DNA of 64,000 nucleotides from Ailanthus altissimus (taxonomy: Eukaryota; Streptophyta; Magnoliopsida; Sapindales; Simaroubaceae), in contig OX327683.1 of NCBI GenBank assembly GCA_946807835.1, positions 10,235,001 to 10,299,000 on the forward strand. The letters run 5' to 3'. This document shows, one piece after another, positions 12,461-25,390 of the stretch. Each line of letters begins with the position of its first letter. Position 1 is the stretch's first letter. The notes beneath the pieces are model-generated. The model worked only from the letters and a program-made list of their open reading frames with translations. It made no database searches and was not told where the DNA came from. A program made the translations under genes and the position numbers.

Positions 12461-13637
12461 GAAGGACTATACGTATGCGTTGTGGCCTCAGCTTGTATGG
12501 CTCAACGCACTGATTTATAATATCTGTGATATGTGCGTAGGGCATTATTCACGGACTCATGGAATAATTCCATTTGATGAATCAGGCGTGGACCTAGGGA
12601 GTCCCTCGATTTGAAGTGTACTCGTTGTGCACTGGGACAGAGTACTGGATTGAATTGTTTAATCCAGTAATATTCAGCACTAGCACATGAATACACGCGT
12701 ATTCGTATTTAAGCGTTAAATATAATCATTAGTCAATAATTATTGTTCACTAATTATATATTGACATGTGACGCATTGTGGACCCTCAGACCCAAGTGTA
12801 CAATTTGGTGGAACCCACTAAGGGGTATACTTGGTAACAATTTATGAGGGGCAAAATAGTAATTTCACATAATAATTATTTAATTATTAAATAATTATAA
12901 TATCTCATTAAAATATATTATTTAGTAATATTATATATATATATATTAATGCATGATAGTTGTCATGCATTTATAATATATATATCATATTATTTTATTT
13001 CACTTGGTTGCTAAGTTTTGATTTTTCTATTATATAATATTATTATTTTAATATACACGAGATATATATGTGTGTTGGAAATGAGAGAAGCAAGAGTTGC
13101 TTTATTTTTACATTTTCTTGTTGTTGCTTAAAAGAAAAAAGGCATGAAGACTTGAGAAGTTGGCTGGCCAGAAGGAAAAAGAGAAAGAAAATTTGATTTT
13201 GGAAATTTATTCCAAGAGTTGGAATAAATTTTTTCCCATATCTCTTTTATTAGTTATAAGTTACAACAACAAAGAATTTATTTTAATTGATCAAATGGTT
13301 GATCAAGAGAAAACAATTCATATGGTTTAAGTATTAAACCCAGTGCTAGATTAAAAGAGCTGTTGTTCTAACTCGCTAAGCCCACTAAGTTGGTGATTAG
13401 AGTTGCCCATGAGTAGGACTCTGGATGGACTCCTAAAATACATATGTAAAACATTACATGTTTTGGCAATTTCTTAAATTTACATTTTGTATATTAATTT
13501 AATTAATATGTGCTATAGATATGTTTGTTGTAAATTTTATTATTTCGCTGTGCCAAAATATATATGAGATGTGTATTTTATATAATGAACACTGTTGCAC
13601 ATGCATACACCTACATAGATTAGATCCCTAAAAAAAA

Positions 13638-13649
13638 TGGTATCAGAGC
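13638..13649 (+). promoter_or_regulatory. Primer-binding site (initiator Met tRNA)
   Basis: TGGTATCAGAGC is complementary to the 3' end of the plant initiator methionine tRNA and is the standard primer-binding site of Ty1/copia elements. It lies five bases after the 5' LTR end and confirms the LTR boundary and the plus-strand orientation. Confidence 0.95.
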
Positions 13650-14890
13650 TAGATATGAAATATTTGGTAGTTGTTTGAGTGAATAGATGTAAAAGGCCCA
13701 GTGTAAATGGCACATTTCAAGTGTTGAAATGGATATGCCAAGGGGAATACACTGGGCGTCGAAGTGCCAAAGGGCTAGTGCTATAATGCTGGAGGTGTTT
13801 CCTTTAGTGCTAGAGACCTGGCGCCGCAGTGTTTGGAGTCTTGTTCCTAGCGGCTCGGTGCTAGAGGTTTTACCTTCAGTGTCGCAACATAGAAAGGTGA
13901 ACGCCACAACGTTTGATGGCTTACCCTCCTAGCGCTGCTGCATTGGTAACCCAGTGCCGCGACGCTAATACTGTTCACTTGAACAATATTTTTACTGTTC
14001 ACGAGCTACAGTATTTTTGAACAGTGTTTCAAAATTAATTTTGCATGTGTGAATTTATGAGATGTAGTGATAAAAATTTATCAATCTATATTATAAATTG
14101 GGGTTTATGAGATGCAGTGATAAGAGTTATCGATCTACATTATAAACCCGTGTTACTATATTGGGAACCACAATGGAAGCCCTACTGGTTGGGATTAGTT
14201 GTGTTAGCATAAAAATTTGATTAATTGAGAATCACCTTCTCATGAGATGGAGACCCAAAATAAAAAGAAAAAATCTCTCTTAATCAGATTAAAAGAGTCA
14301 CATTATGAGATAATATTTTATTTTGATCCGTCTTGTCAATACGGTGTTAGATGAGTCATGCGGCCTTTTCTCAATATTGCTATAGCATAAGGGACTTGGT
14401 TGGTTGGGCTTAGACTGTACCGGTTAAACATGAGATAAGACGAACATATGCGAATGTATTACCCAATATTGCTACAGCGTGAAGATAGTATCAGTAACAT
14501 ATATTTGATTATTGACAAGTTAATCTGGAATATACTTACCTAATATTACTACAGCGTGAGGATAAGATGTATTCAGGATCAAGTGGTAAGAGTTGCATGA
14601 GATTCAATTAACAAATGTTGTCTATCTGTTGGATTTATAAAGGCCAATATTGCTACAGTGTAAGGTTAGAGTAAATTCCAATGGGGTCTACTACCCACTG
14701 TATAGTTTAAAAGAGTTTAAACTATTATTTTTCCATTCAAGAGATTACCGGGATTATATAAAGCAGTAAGAGGGCGTTTTAAATTGAAAAATTTATGATT
14801 GTTATACCCATGATTTGAAACGTATTATGAGCGATTTATTAAATTTTAAATAATTCTGCTGACATCTCCTGTTTATTTTGTCTTGTGCAA
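13650..14890 (+). other. Long untranslated leader of the copia element with internal repeats
   Basis: There is no convincing coding sequence. A GC-richer block (13730-13990) holds repeated AGTGCCGCGACGCT-like words. At 14045-14150 a segment of about 47 bp containing TTTATGAGATGYAGTGATAA is duplicated in tandem. From 14372 to 14665, four copies of CAATATTGCTACAGCGTGAGG occur at 14372, 14464, 14541 and 14645. These may be leader RNA structures or packaging signals, which is inference only. Confidence 0.6.
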
Positions 14891-17292
14891 GATTTGATCT
14901 GATAGCCTCTCCGAACCCTTTGGTGCGCAAACTTAATGCACAACAACTCAAAGGCGCCGAGAATTATTCAGATTGGCTCATGAATCTCAGGTATATGCTT
15001 GACCATTATTGATATTTCTTTGGCATTTGATGCCTGCATAGGCTGGGTATTAGATACCACATGCTCTTCTCACATCTACAATATATTGCAAGGAATAAAG
15101 GAAGTTAGGATGCTTCAGCTTGGAGAAGTAATACTCAGAGTAAAAAATGGAGAGTTCCTGTAGGTCCAAGCTGTTGGACATTTTGATTTATTCCTCCCAT
15201 GTAATAGAACAGTTATATTGTATAATTGTTATTATGTACCTAATATCATCAGAAAAATTGTATCCCGTCATGTACTTGATAGTGAAAGTTATCATGTAAA
15301 TATACAGAGTCGTTCTTTGTATTTATATGATATGCATGATGTTTGACCATTTTTGACATTATTGACATTTCTTTGGCATTTGATGTCTGCACAGGCTGGG
15401 TATTAGATACCACAAGCTCTTTTTACATTTACAATATGTTGTAGGGAATAATAGAAGTTAGGATGCTTCAGCTTGGAGAAGTGATGCTCAGAGTGGGAAA
15501 TGGAGAGTTCATGTAGGTCCAAGCTGTTGGACATTTTGATTTACTCCTCCCATGTAATAGAATAGTTATATTGTATAATTGTTATTATTTAATTAATATC
15601 ATTAGGTAAATTGCATCCCGTCCTGTACTTGACAGTAAAGGTTATCGTGTAAATATACAGAGTCGTTCTTTGTATTTATATGATATGCATGATGTTTTAT
15701 TAGTTGAGTGTCAGTTAGTTAATGGTTATTATGTATTGGATACAGTGAGAAATGTTATAAATGTAGAAGCTAGTTTTAGTAACAAACGTGGAAGATCGGA
15801 AACTTTAAATGAAACCAAAATGTGGCATATGAGATTAGGTCATGTAGGTGTGAATCTTGTATTCAATGGAAGATGACCAAATCTCCATTTACAGGTGTTA
15901 AACACCGTGCTTGTAGTTTATTAGAACTGGTACATAGTGATGTATATGGTCCAATGAATCATGTTGCAATGTATAGGTTTCGATACTTTATAACCTTTAT
16001 CGATGATTGATTATGATATGGTTACATGTTTCTTATGAAACACAAGTTAGAAACCTTTGAAAAGTTCAAAGAATTTTGAGTTGACATAGAGAAACAAACT
16101 ACCATGTACATCAAGTGCCTTCGATCAAATTGAGGTAGTGAGTACATGGGCAGTGACTATTTGGATTATTTAAAGAAGAATGGGATTATTTAAAGAAGAA
16201 TGGGATTCTTACTCAATATAGTCCTACAGGTACTCCGTAACACAATGGTGTTTCAGAGAGGAGGAATAGAACTTTATTAGATATGGTTCGATCGACAATG
16301 AGCTTTACCGATCTTTCAGAATACCTGTGGGGTCATGCTCTAGAATCAGCTGCTCATATTTTGAACAGAGTTCCATTTAAAGCTATTCTTATTACTCTAC
16401 ATGAGATGTTGAAGGGAAGGAAATCGAGTCTTAAGTATCTTAAGATTTAGGGATGTCCTACTTACGTAAGAGTTACGTAACAGGATAAACTTGTACCTAT
16501 GGGGTACAAGTATAGGTTATTGGGTATCCCAAGAATTTAATGGGATACCAGTTCTATGATCCAGAAGAATGAAATGTGTTTGTTGCTCGGAATGCCATTT
16601 TCCTTAAGAAATAATTTCTCAAGGATCATTGGGATTGTAGAAAGATTGTACTTAATGAAGCCAATCAGCAATCTGATGAATCATAGAAGAATACTCAAGC
16701 TCAAATAAGTAGTGGACCTTTAACACACCCTCAATGTAGATCTGAAAGGATATCCAAGCCACCTATTAAGTATGGTCAGATGCCTGAAGGTATACTTGGA
16801 GTTTTCTTGATAGAAGGAAACGATTCTTTGACTTACAAGGAGGTGATGTTAGACATCGACTCGAGAAAGTAACAAGAAGCCATGAAGTCCAAAATTGACA
16901 CTATACATTATAATCAAGTCAAGGACTTGGTTCTACCTCTCAAAGAAATTGTTCCTATTGGTTGTAAATGAATTTACAAATAAAAACGTGGGCCCGATAA
17001 GAAGGTAGAGACCTTCAAGGCCTGAATGGTGGCAAAAGGTTATGCTCAGCGATCTAGGATCGATTATGAGGAGACCTTTGCATCAGTTGCGATGCTAAAG
17101 TTGATTAGGATTTTATTGGCACTTGCAACATACTTTGACTTTGAGATTTGACAAATGGATGTAAAGATGACGTTCATGAATGGATACCTCGAGAAAGAGA
17201 TATTCATAGAATAGCCTGAAGGTTTTATATCTAGCCAGGAAGTCTAGTGTGCAGGCTAAAAAAGTCCATTTATAGATTTCAACAATCCTCTT
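14891..17292 (+). pseudogene. copia gag-pol, 5' part (gag, protease, integrase, start of RT)
   Basis: A gag start remnant (KLNAQQLKGAENYSDWLMNL, about 14929-14988) is followed by a protease-like segment with WVLDTTCSSHI (about 15045). That segment is tandemly duplicated. Then come the GAG-pre-integrase motif MWHMRLGHVGV (about 15820), CESCIQWKMTKSPF and the integrase core HSDVYGP, FITFIDD, and ERRNRT-like RGGIELY (15670-16330), then the C-terminal region up to about 16620. RT begins at about 16830 with YEETFASVAMLKLIRILLAL and MDVKMTFMNGYLEKEIF. Stops and frameshifts are frequent. The RT frame breaks at 17292, where a gypsy solo LTR entered, and continues at 20086. Confidence 0.85.
15001..15700 (+). 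repeat. Tandem duplication (period about 353 bp) in copia protease region
   Basis: CTTTGGCATTTGATG at 15018 recurs at 15371, and GAGTCGTTCTTTGTATTTAT at about 15308 recurs at about 15660. The whole interval, including GCTGGGTATTAGATACCAC, is repeated with about 90 percent identity by eye. The duplication disrupts the polyprotein and arose after the element lost its function, or caused that loss. Confidence 0.9.
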
Positions 17293-20085
17293 TGTAATAT
17301 CTGATCCCTATTAGTAGTATAGATGTCTAGATTTCAGTATAAAGTGATAAAGACACTGTAAGGTTATTCGATTCCAACTTTATTAGAAATAGTTTTTTAT
17401 AGTGCTCGTGAGAGGTATTAGACCTAAATTTGTAGTTTCACATTCGGTTGGAGCATCGGACGGTCATGGAATATTTTTGAAAATTTTCTCTATTGGCTTG
17501 AAAAAGGAAAATTTTATTTAACACATGAATTTCCATAAAAGTGTTAGGCATGGAACAAGCCTTTGTTAAGAAACACAATCTATGTTTTGTAAAATGGGCC
17601 AATTAGAGAGAAGTTCATGGATTGCCAAGTTGGAGGTTTAGTTAGTTCCTTTGACTATTCTAACTAAATAGTTAGAAAGGAACTAATTAAATACTTTCAT
17701 TTTGAACCAATGGTAATTTAGAAATTTTGAGTTAGTTGAGGGGCAAATTGGACTTTTAGAAAAGAACTGTATAAGGATAAAGTGTGTAGAATTTTGTCTA
17801 AGTTAAAAGCAAACATGTTAAGAGCAAAAGAGGGAAATTCGGCCATGATAAGGGGGGTGCTGCTACGTAAAACCCAAGGCTTGTTCATATTCCATGCATG
17901 ATCGAGCTAAAATACAGTCACATACAAGTTCTTAAGGTCATTTGAAGTTGCCATTAGTGAAAATCCAAAGAAAAAAAAGGTAATAAAAGCATTATTTGGT
18001 AATGGTGTTGTGTGAATGTTTCAAGATTACTTCTATTAATGTCATTATGTAAATTCTTGATTTAGATTGAGTTGAAATCAAGCGTTGAGCATAAAAGAAG
18101 ACACCAAACTAAAGAAATTAGTAAGGTAAGATTTAGGGTTTGGTGTGATTTTAATGTAAAAACTTTAATTGAATGTTATTAGGGCATTAGAATTAAATTG
18201 GCATGATTTGGATGCTATTAGAACAAGAAAGTGAGAAAAGAAATGTGTTGAGTGGAGAATGGTACATTTGGCTGCTTAGGGAATTTTAGGGTTTGAGTTG
18301 TGTTTTGATTAAATTGTTGTGTATAAATGATTCCTTGTATCAATTGGATGTATATGGTTGATGGAAAATCAAAAATAAAGAAAATGAGATATAATTGTCC
18401 ATTTTGGTAAGGTGAAGGGAAATTATGTTCAACTAAAATTATAAGGTGTTAAGCAAATTTTAGGGCTTCGGATGGTGAATTAAATAAGATTGAATGACTT
18501 TGTAAGCTAATTAGAGCGTTTACTAGTTTAAGTGTAATTTTAGCATTGGCAAAGATTATAAATGTCATTTGTGGCATGTAAGAGAAGAAAATCGAGAGTG
18601 GTAAAAGAAAAGAAAATTCGAAAAAAAATTGAGCTTGAAGCATTCGGTGAGTGAAAATCGATATTGTGTATCTTTTGTTTAATATATATTTAGCATATTT
18701 GAATTTTATGTTTTATATGATCTTAAATGTTTAAATATTATTTACGCTTTTTATGTACTATTATAATTTTGAATTTCTATGTTCAGTTGAAAAAAGATTT
18801 TTAAAGTTATCAAGTTAGTTTTCAAAAGCCATTGGTACCCTCAGATTTATAGTTGTGGTGATAGTTTAAGACTCGGTCGGTTTATCCCGTACACATGGGC
18901 AAGTATTGGGGGGGGAGGGTCACTAACTCCAGAAAATTGGATTATCGAGTCATGTGAGTCACTTTATGTGTATGGAGTATTGTCTCGCTATATGTAGGTG
19001 ACGTAGAATTTTGCCACATAGCCAGTGAGATGTCTTTAGATGTCACAGTAGGTGTTGCTAGTTTAGACGCCCTGTGACCTACTCATGTGTGTGGTGCTAG
19101 TTTAGTCGCTACGTGAGCATAGAGCTTTAGAGTTACCATGTGAGGTAATTTAGAAAGAAAATGACCGAGCGGGAGTTTTAACAGGTTTTTGAGTTATCGA
19201 GCACATATCAGTGTTTTATATATTATATATGCATGTTAATTACTATGTTTTACATATTCTGGAAATTGTTTGAAGGAATTATTAATAAAAATTGCTCGAC
19301 AGGATTTCATCAGCATATGATGTTTAAAAATAGTTTTATAGCTTTATAATAGCTTGAGAAGCATGTCTTAGGCAGTTTTATAGTATTTACTACTTATACA
19401 TAATTTTATTTTTACTGAAAATTTTAAATGTACTTACTAAGCTTATTTAGCTCACTCGTTTTGTGTTTTATATTTTCTAAACTCCTTTCCAAGTGCAGGT
19501 CTCGATACTCAAGTTGCTGGTTCTTCTATTGCTGTTTAGTGGCCCAAGTCAGATGAATATTTTGTAAATGTAAATATGCTGAGTAGCACCTTTTTGATTT
19601 TTTTTTCATAATAGATATAAAATTTGTGCATATTGTAAATATGTTTTGAACAAATAAGAAATGATTTTGGTATTATGATGATAGTTTTCACTTTTTATTA
19701 GAGTGTTAATTTTATGATTGGATTGAAACTGTTTGGGTTGCGTTTGGATTTGATTTTGAATGTTTGGATTTGATTTTGAAAAGGACTGGAGGTTTTATAT
19801 GGAAGTTGAGAAAGCCATTTGAAATAGAAGTGTGATTTTTCTTGCAGGTTTTTGTATTTGGATTTTCAGAAAAACAAAGAAAGTTTTGTTCCTTTTTTTT
19901 TTTTAAATTGGGTAAATTATCTTCATGAATATTCTAGGATTTTTATTAGCGATAGCAAGAATTAAAAAGGGGTTCACCTTTCGAAATTTCTCAGATTTGA
20001 TAGTTAGATTCTAAGGAACTTCTATTTGGGTACTTGGTTGGGCCACCGGGATCTATAGTAGAGGGTTTTGGGGCGGGTCTTGTCA
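17293..20085 (+). mobile_element. Solo LTR of a chromovirus (Tekay/Del-like), 2793 bp
   Basis: It starts TGTAATATC and ends GGGTCTTGTCA. A perfect 5-bp duplication CTCTT lies at 17288-17292 and 20086-20090. Joining the flanks gives continuous copia RT (…QQSS then WSWNHHFDK…). No gypsy internal sequence is present between its ends. Closely related LTRs are at 25416-26495 and, from a second subfamily, at 20550-23283 and 49259-52039. Confidence 0.92.
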
Positions 20086-20440
20086 CTCTTGGAGCTGGAA
20101 TCACCATTTTGATAAGGTAATCAAAAAGTCTGATTTCATAAAAAACGAGAAAGAGGCTTGTGTGTATAAAAAAGTTAGTGGAAGCATGCTAGTCTTTATA
20201 GTTCTCTATGTGGATGACATACTGATCATTGGGAAAGATATTAATATGTTGTAATCTATAAAAAACTATCTAAGTAAGAATTTCTCCATGAATGATTTGG
20301 GAGAGCCTTTTTATATACTGGGTATAAAACTTTATAGAGATAGAGTTAAAAAGCTGATAGGACTCTCTAAGTTATCGTACATCGATAATGTCTTGGAAAT
20401 GTATAGTTTCACTAATTGCAAGATAGTTAAACTAGTGGAA
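20086..20440 (+). pseudogene. copia RT fragment 1 (with YVDD)
   Basis: This is the direct continuation of the copia RT after the solo LTR. It has WSWNHHFDK, VLYVDDILIIGKDINML (active-site YVDD at about 20207-20220), MNDLGEPFYILGIKLYRD and LSYIDNVL. It stops abruptly at about 20440, where a gypsy gag fragment begins. A second, longer copy of the same region lies at 26517-27600 and has YMDD instead. Confidence 0.85.
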
Positions 20441-20549
20441 GGCTTTGCAGAGGAGGAATTCCGATGAGGTGTCTTGGGCGCTTTTCAGAAGAGAATTTCT
20501 AAATAAGTTCTACCCAAAAAGTTATAAAAATGTGAAGATAGAAGAGTTC
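20441..20549 (+). pseudogene. Ty3/gypsy gag fragment
   Basis: About 33 codons in one frame read DEVSWALFRREFLNKFYP then KSYKNVKIEEFFKL. This matches the retrotransposon gag domain pattern (vsWxxFxxxFxxKYxPxxxxxxKxxEFxxL). It is fused on the left to copia RT and on the right to a 5'-truncated LTR, so it is a recombination scar and not a gene. Confidence 0.65.
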
Positions 20550-23283
20550 TTCAAGCTAGATTTCGGTATAGAGTAATGAAGACACCGTGGGGTTACCCGA
20601 TTTTAACCCTATTAAAAATAATTATTTTATGGTATGTGTGAGAGATATTAGACTTAATTTGGTAATTTTACACTCGGTCGGAGCATCGGACAACCCTAGA
20701 ATATTTTTAGAATTTTTCTCTATTTGCTTGGAAAAAGGAAATTTTAATTTACTACATGCATTTTCATTTAAGGGTTATGTATGGAACAAGCCTTTGTTGA
20801 GAAACACAATCCATATTAATGGATTAATTAGAAACAATCTCATGGATTGCCAAGTTGGGAATTCTAGTTAGTTCCTTGGACTATTCTAACTATATAGTTA
20901 CAAAAGAACCAATTACATACTTAATTTCTAACCAATGACAAATTAGAAATTTAGATTAAGTTGAGGGGAAAATTGGTCTTTTGAAGGAGCACTATATATA
21001 TGATAGAAGTGTATAGAAATTTCAAGTGATCAAAAGTATAACACTTAAAGTAAAAAAGAGCAAAATTTGTGCAAAAAAATAGGGGGGTGCTACAGTGAAA
21101 TTTCAGTTTTTTTTTCATGATTTTTTTTATGCTTAATCAAGCTAAAATAAGTCCACATACTAGTTCCTAAGATCAATTGAAGCCTCCATTAGTGAAAATT
21201 TAAGAAAAAGAGGTAAGAAAAGTATTGTTTTGTGAGATTGATATGTGAACTTTCAAGATTGCTTCAATTGATGTTCTTGTGTGTATTCTTGGTTTAGATT
21301 AAGTTGAATTCTAGTGTGGAGCTTGAAAGAGTCATCAAATTGAAGAAATTGGCATGGTAAGAATTAGGGTTTTAGGTGATTTGGATGTAGAGACTTCAAT
21401 TGGTTATAATTAGGGTATTAGAATGAAATTGACTTGATATTGATGCAACTGGAACAAGAAATAGAGAAAAGAAATGTGTTGGAACATTGTTAGGGATAGA
21501 GTTGTGTTTTGGTTAAATTGTGATGTATAAATGGTGCCTTTCATAAATTGAATGTATATGGTTGATGGAAAAATCAAAAATGAAGAAAATGGGACATAAT
21601 TGTCCATTTTGGAAAGGTAAAGGAAAATTATATCCAACCAAAGTTATAAGGTGTTAAGAAATTTTCAGAGCGTCGGATGGTAAATTAGATAAGATTGAAT
21701 GGCTCTGTAAATGAAAATCAAAAAGTAGTATCCATCCAGGCTTTGTATGCCGATTAGGGCATTTAGTAGTTAAATGAGATTCTAGCATTTGATTTGGTTT
21801 TAATTATCATTTATAGCGTGTAGATGAAGAAAATAAAGATGGGTAATAGGAGCAAACATTCGGAGCGAAATTGAGCTCAGAGCGGTTGTGATTGAAAACT
21901 TGTCATTTTGTTTATCTTTTATTTATTATGTTTTCGCATAATGAAATTGTATGTTTTAAGAGCTTTTAATGCATAGACATGATTTATGATTTCGATATAT
22001 ATCTATAGAAATGCATTTACATGTTCGGTTTAAAAAACAATTTTAAAACTACTACATCAGTTTCAAAGGCCATTGGTACGCTTAGATTATAGTGGTGGTG
22101 ATTGTATTAGACCCGAATGGTATATCCCGTGCACATGGGCAGATTTTGGGGGTGTGTCACTAACTCCGGGAAGTCAGGATATCGAGTCATGTGAGTTACT
22201 TTATGTGTACGGGGTATTGTCTCCTTATATGTATGCAATGTAGGATTTCGCAGCATAGCCAGTGAAATGTCTTGAGATGTCATTGTGAGTGTTGCTAGTT
22301 GAGGCACCCCATGACCTACTCACGTGTACGGTGCTAGTTGAGTTGCTACGTGAGTATAGAGCTTTAGGGTTACCATTGGTACAGTTTAGAAAGAAAATGG
22401 CTAAGCGAGGGCTTTAATAGTTTTCGATCTACCAATTGCATAATATGCGTTTATATGCACATGCTAGTTATTATGTTATAAGGATTTTGGATATTGTTTT
22501 CCAAAGATGTAAATAAAACCCGCTCAGCAAGATTTTATCAGCATATATTATTAGAAACCATTTTACAGCTTTATACCAGTTTTAGAAGCATGATTTATGC
22601 ATGTCTTTTAGAATTTAATATCTATGCAGAATGTTATTTTATTTGAAATCTTAAATGCACTCACTGAGCTTTTTTAGCTCACTCGTTTTATGTTTTATAT
22701 TTTTTAAGCCCCATTCCTAAGTACAGGTCTCGGTACACCAGCTGCTGATTCTCTTATTGCTTATTAGTGAGCCAAATCTGAAGATCATTTTGTAAATGTA
22801 AATGTGCTAAATAGCACCCTTTTTGCTTTCTGCATAGTAGTTATAGGCATGTGTTTTTGTATGTATGTATGTTTTGAACTAACAAGAAGAGATTTCGATA
22901 TTATATGATCGTTTTTACTTTTTATGAGTATGCTTATTTTGTGATTTAAATAAAATTATTGAGTTGAGTTGGATTGATTTTAGAAAGGACCGGAGGTCCT
23001 ATTTGGTAGTATTAAGAAGTGGTTTGAAATAGAAGTGGAATTTCTTCGCAAGTTTTGTATTGGATTTTCAGAAAAATAGAGGAAACTCTGCCCATTTGTT
23101 TTTAAATTTAAGGAGTGATTTTCGTGTATATTCCAAGATTTTTTCAGTAATAGCAAGAACTAAAAAGGGGTTCGTCTTGCAGAATTTCTCAACTTACCTA
23201 GTTAAGTTCTGAGGAAATTCCATTGAGGTGCCTGGCAGGGCTGCTGGGACTAATAGTAGAGGGTCTCGGGGTGGGTCCTGTTA
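20550..23283 (+). mobile_element. Chromovirus LTR, second subfamily, 5'-truncated
   Basis: From CTAGATTTCGG onward it follows the LTR at 17293-20085 throughout, but it is closer to the minus-strand LTR at 49259-52039; both carry GGTGCCTGGCAGGGC near the end. The first 40 or so bases of the LTR are missing. It ends GGGTCCTGTTA at 23283, directly against gypsy pol. No target duplication was found, so the junctions look like illegitimate recombination. Confidence 0.75.
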
Positions 23284-25390
23284 AGTTTGTAGAGGAATTT
23301 TTAAAGATAGTCGCCCATCTGACTAAGTTAACTCTAAAAGAAGAGAAATTTGTAAAGTCAAAGGCGTGCCAGCAGAGTTTTGATGAGTTGAATATAAGAT
23401 TGACCTTAGCCCTAATGCGTACGCTTCCATCAGGGAATGATGGATTTACCATATATTGTGATGCTTCCAAGCAGGGTCTAGGTTGTGTATTAATGCAGAA
23501 GGAGAAGGTAATAGCTTATGCTTTCCGATAATTGAAGAAGCATGAGTAGAATTATCCCATACATGACCTAGAGCTGACAGCAGTAGTTTTTGCTCTAAGA
23601 ATTTATAGACATTATTTGTATGGAGTTCCCTACCAGATTTTCATAGATATGTAGATTTTCACAGACCACAAGAGCCTGCAATACTTGTTCACCCAAAAAG
23701 AACTGAATATGAGGCAGAGAAGATGACTGAAGCTTATCAAGATTATGAGTGCACACTTAAGTACCATCTTGAAAAAGCTAATGTGGTAGTATATGCTCTC
23801 AGCAGGAAGCCTGTCAACTCAGTAGCTCACTTAAAGGTCGCATATCTATTAATAGTGATAGAGTTGAGGTCTTTGGGTGTGAAATTAGAGTTGTCAGATT
23901 CCAGAGCACTATTAGTTATATTTCAAGTATTTTCGATATTAGTTGATCGAATAAGAGAATTACAGACTTAGGATTCACAAGTAGTTAAATTAAAGGGTGA
24001 AATCGAGTTTGGGCAGCAAAATGAATTTTTAGTGACCGGGGATGGTGTAGTAATCTTGGGTCGGAGATTATGTGTACCAGATGTGAATGAGTTAAGAAGA
24101 GAGATTATGGAAGAAGCTTATTCTTCTGCATATACTATGCATCCGAAGAGCACAAAAAGGTACCGGACCCTAAAAGAGCATTACTGGTGGAAAGACATGA
24201 AGAAAGATATAGCCAAATTTGTCTCCAAATGTTTGACCTGCCAACAGGTAAAGGCCAAACATTAGAAGCCTGCAAGACTTTTACAAACTCTTCCAATCCC
24301 TAAATGGAAATTGGAGAGGATAACAATGAATTTCGTGGTAGGACTTCCGCGTAGCCAAAGAGGCAATGACACGATATAGGTCATTGTTGATAGGTTGATG
24401 CAATCTGACCCATTTTCTACCCATCAGAAGTAATTATTCCCTAAATAAATTGGCCCAGTTATACGTAGATGAGGTGGTACGACTCCATGGCATTCCAGTA
24501 TCCATAGTGTCAGATAAGGATCTGCGGTTCACTTCCTGATTTTGGCCTAGCTTATAGAAAGCTTTAGGCACTAAATTAAATTTCAATACAACCTTTCATC
24601 CACAGACGGATGACCAGTCTAAGCGAATAATTCAGATACTTGAGGATCTGCTTATGGCATGTGTTATAGAGTTTAAGAGGAGCTGGGATACTCACCTGCC
24701 ATTGATGGAGTTCGCTTATGATAATAGTTACCAGACTAGCATCAGGATGGTACTATATGAAGCATTGTATGGAAGAAAGTGCAGAACTCCAATTTGTTGG
24801 GATGAATTTCGTGAAAGGAAGCTTATTGGTCTAGAAAAGTTTCAAATTACTTTAGAAAAGATTCAAGTTATTAGGCAGAGATTGAAAATAGCAAATGATA
24901 GATAGAAGAGTTATGCAGATAATATGAGAAGAGACTTAGAGTTCTAGGTTGGTGGTGAAGTCTTTCTAAAGATATCTCCATAGAAAGGAGCATTAAGATT
25001 CAAAAAATGAGAAAAGTTGAGTCCCCGATACATTGGGCCGTATTAAATAGTTGAAAAAGTTGGAGGTGCCATATCGTTTACGGTTACTGGAAGATCTGGC
25101 CCAAATCTATGACGTGTTTCACGTTTCCATGCTTCGCAAGTACTTAGCAGATCTTTCACATATCCTAAGGGAACAATTAGTAAAATTGAATGAGAATTTA
25201 AGCTACGAAAAAAAGCATGTGCCAATTCTAGACCGAAAGGAGCAGGTGCTTCATAATAAAATCATTCCCTTGGTAAAGGTGTTATGGACGAACCATAGAG
25301 TAGAGGAAGCCACGTAGGAACGTGACGATCATATGCTAGTACAACATTCCCACCTTTTCAAAATAGGTATGGATTCAATTTCAAGGATGG
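23284..25390 (+). pseudogene. Ty3/gypsy chromovirus pol, C-terminal half
   Basis: The order is end of RT and RNase H (23284-23830; FTIYCDASKQGLGCVLMQ, then [19 protein letters not shown] text after a shift, and HLEKANVVVYALSRK), integrase zinc finger (about 24115-24265; HPKSTKRYRTLKEHYWWKDM then CLTCQQVKAKH), integrase core with shifts (about 24300-24800), and a C-terminal domain (about 25050-25330; YDVFHVSMLRKY, VPILDRKEQVLHNKIIPLVK, LWTNHRVEEATXE). These are typical of Tekay/Del elements. Gag, protease and most of RT are absent upstream. The 3' LTR follows at 25416. Inactive. Confidence 0.88.

Larger units (their letters stand above)
10059..13632 (+). repeat. 5' LTR of the copia element (with nested solo LTR)
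   Basis: The start TGTTAAGGTTGTGCC matches the 3' LTR at 27611 and the solo LTRs at 3944 and 45698. The end TAGATCCCTAAA aligns with TAGATCCCAACA of the 3' LTR. Without the nested LTR and its duplication the length is about 2.13 kb. A primer-binding site follows five bases later. Confidence 0.88.

Noticed and set aside
12339..12696. Short minus-strand ORFs across the copia 5' LTR
   Set aside because: They cross the junction of the nested LTR and the copia LTR; no similarity to any protein.
23198..23470. Minus-strand ORF over gypsy RNase H
   Set aside because: It is the antisense of a clear RNase H coding frame.
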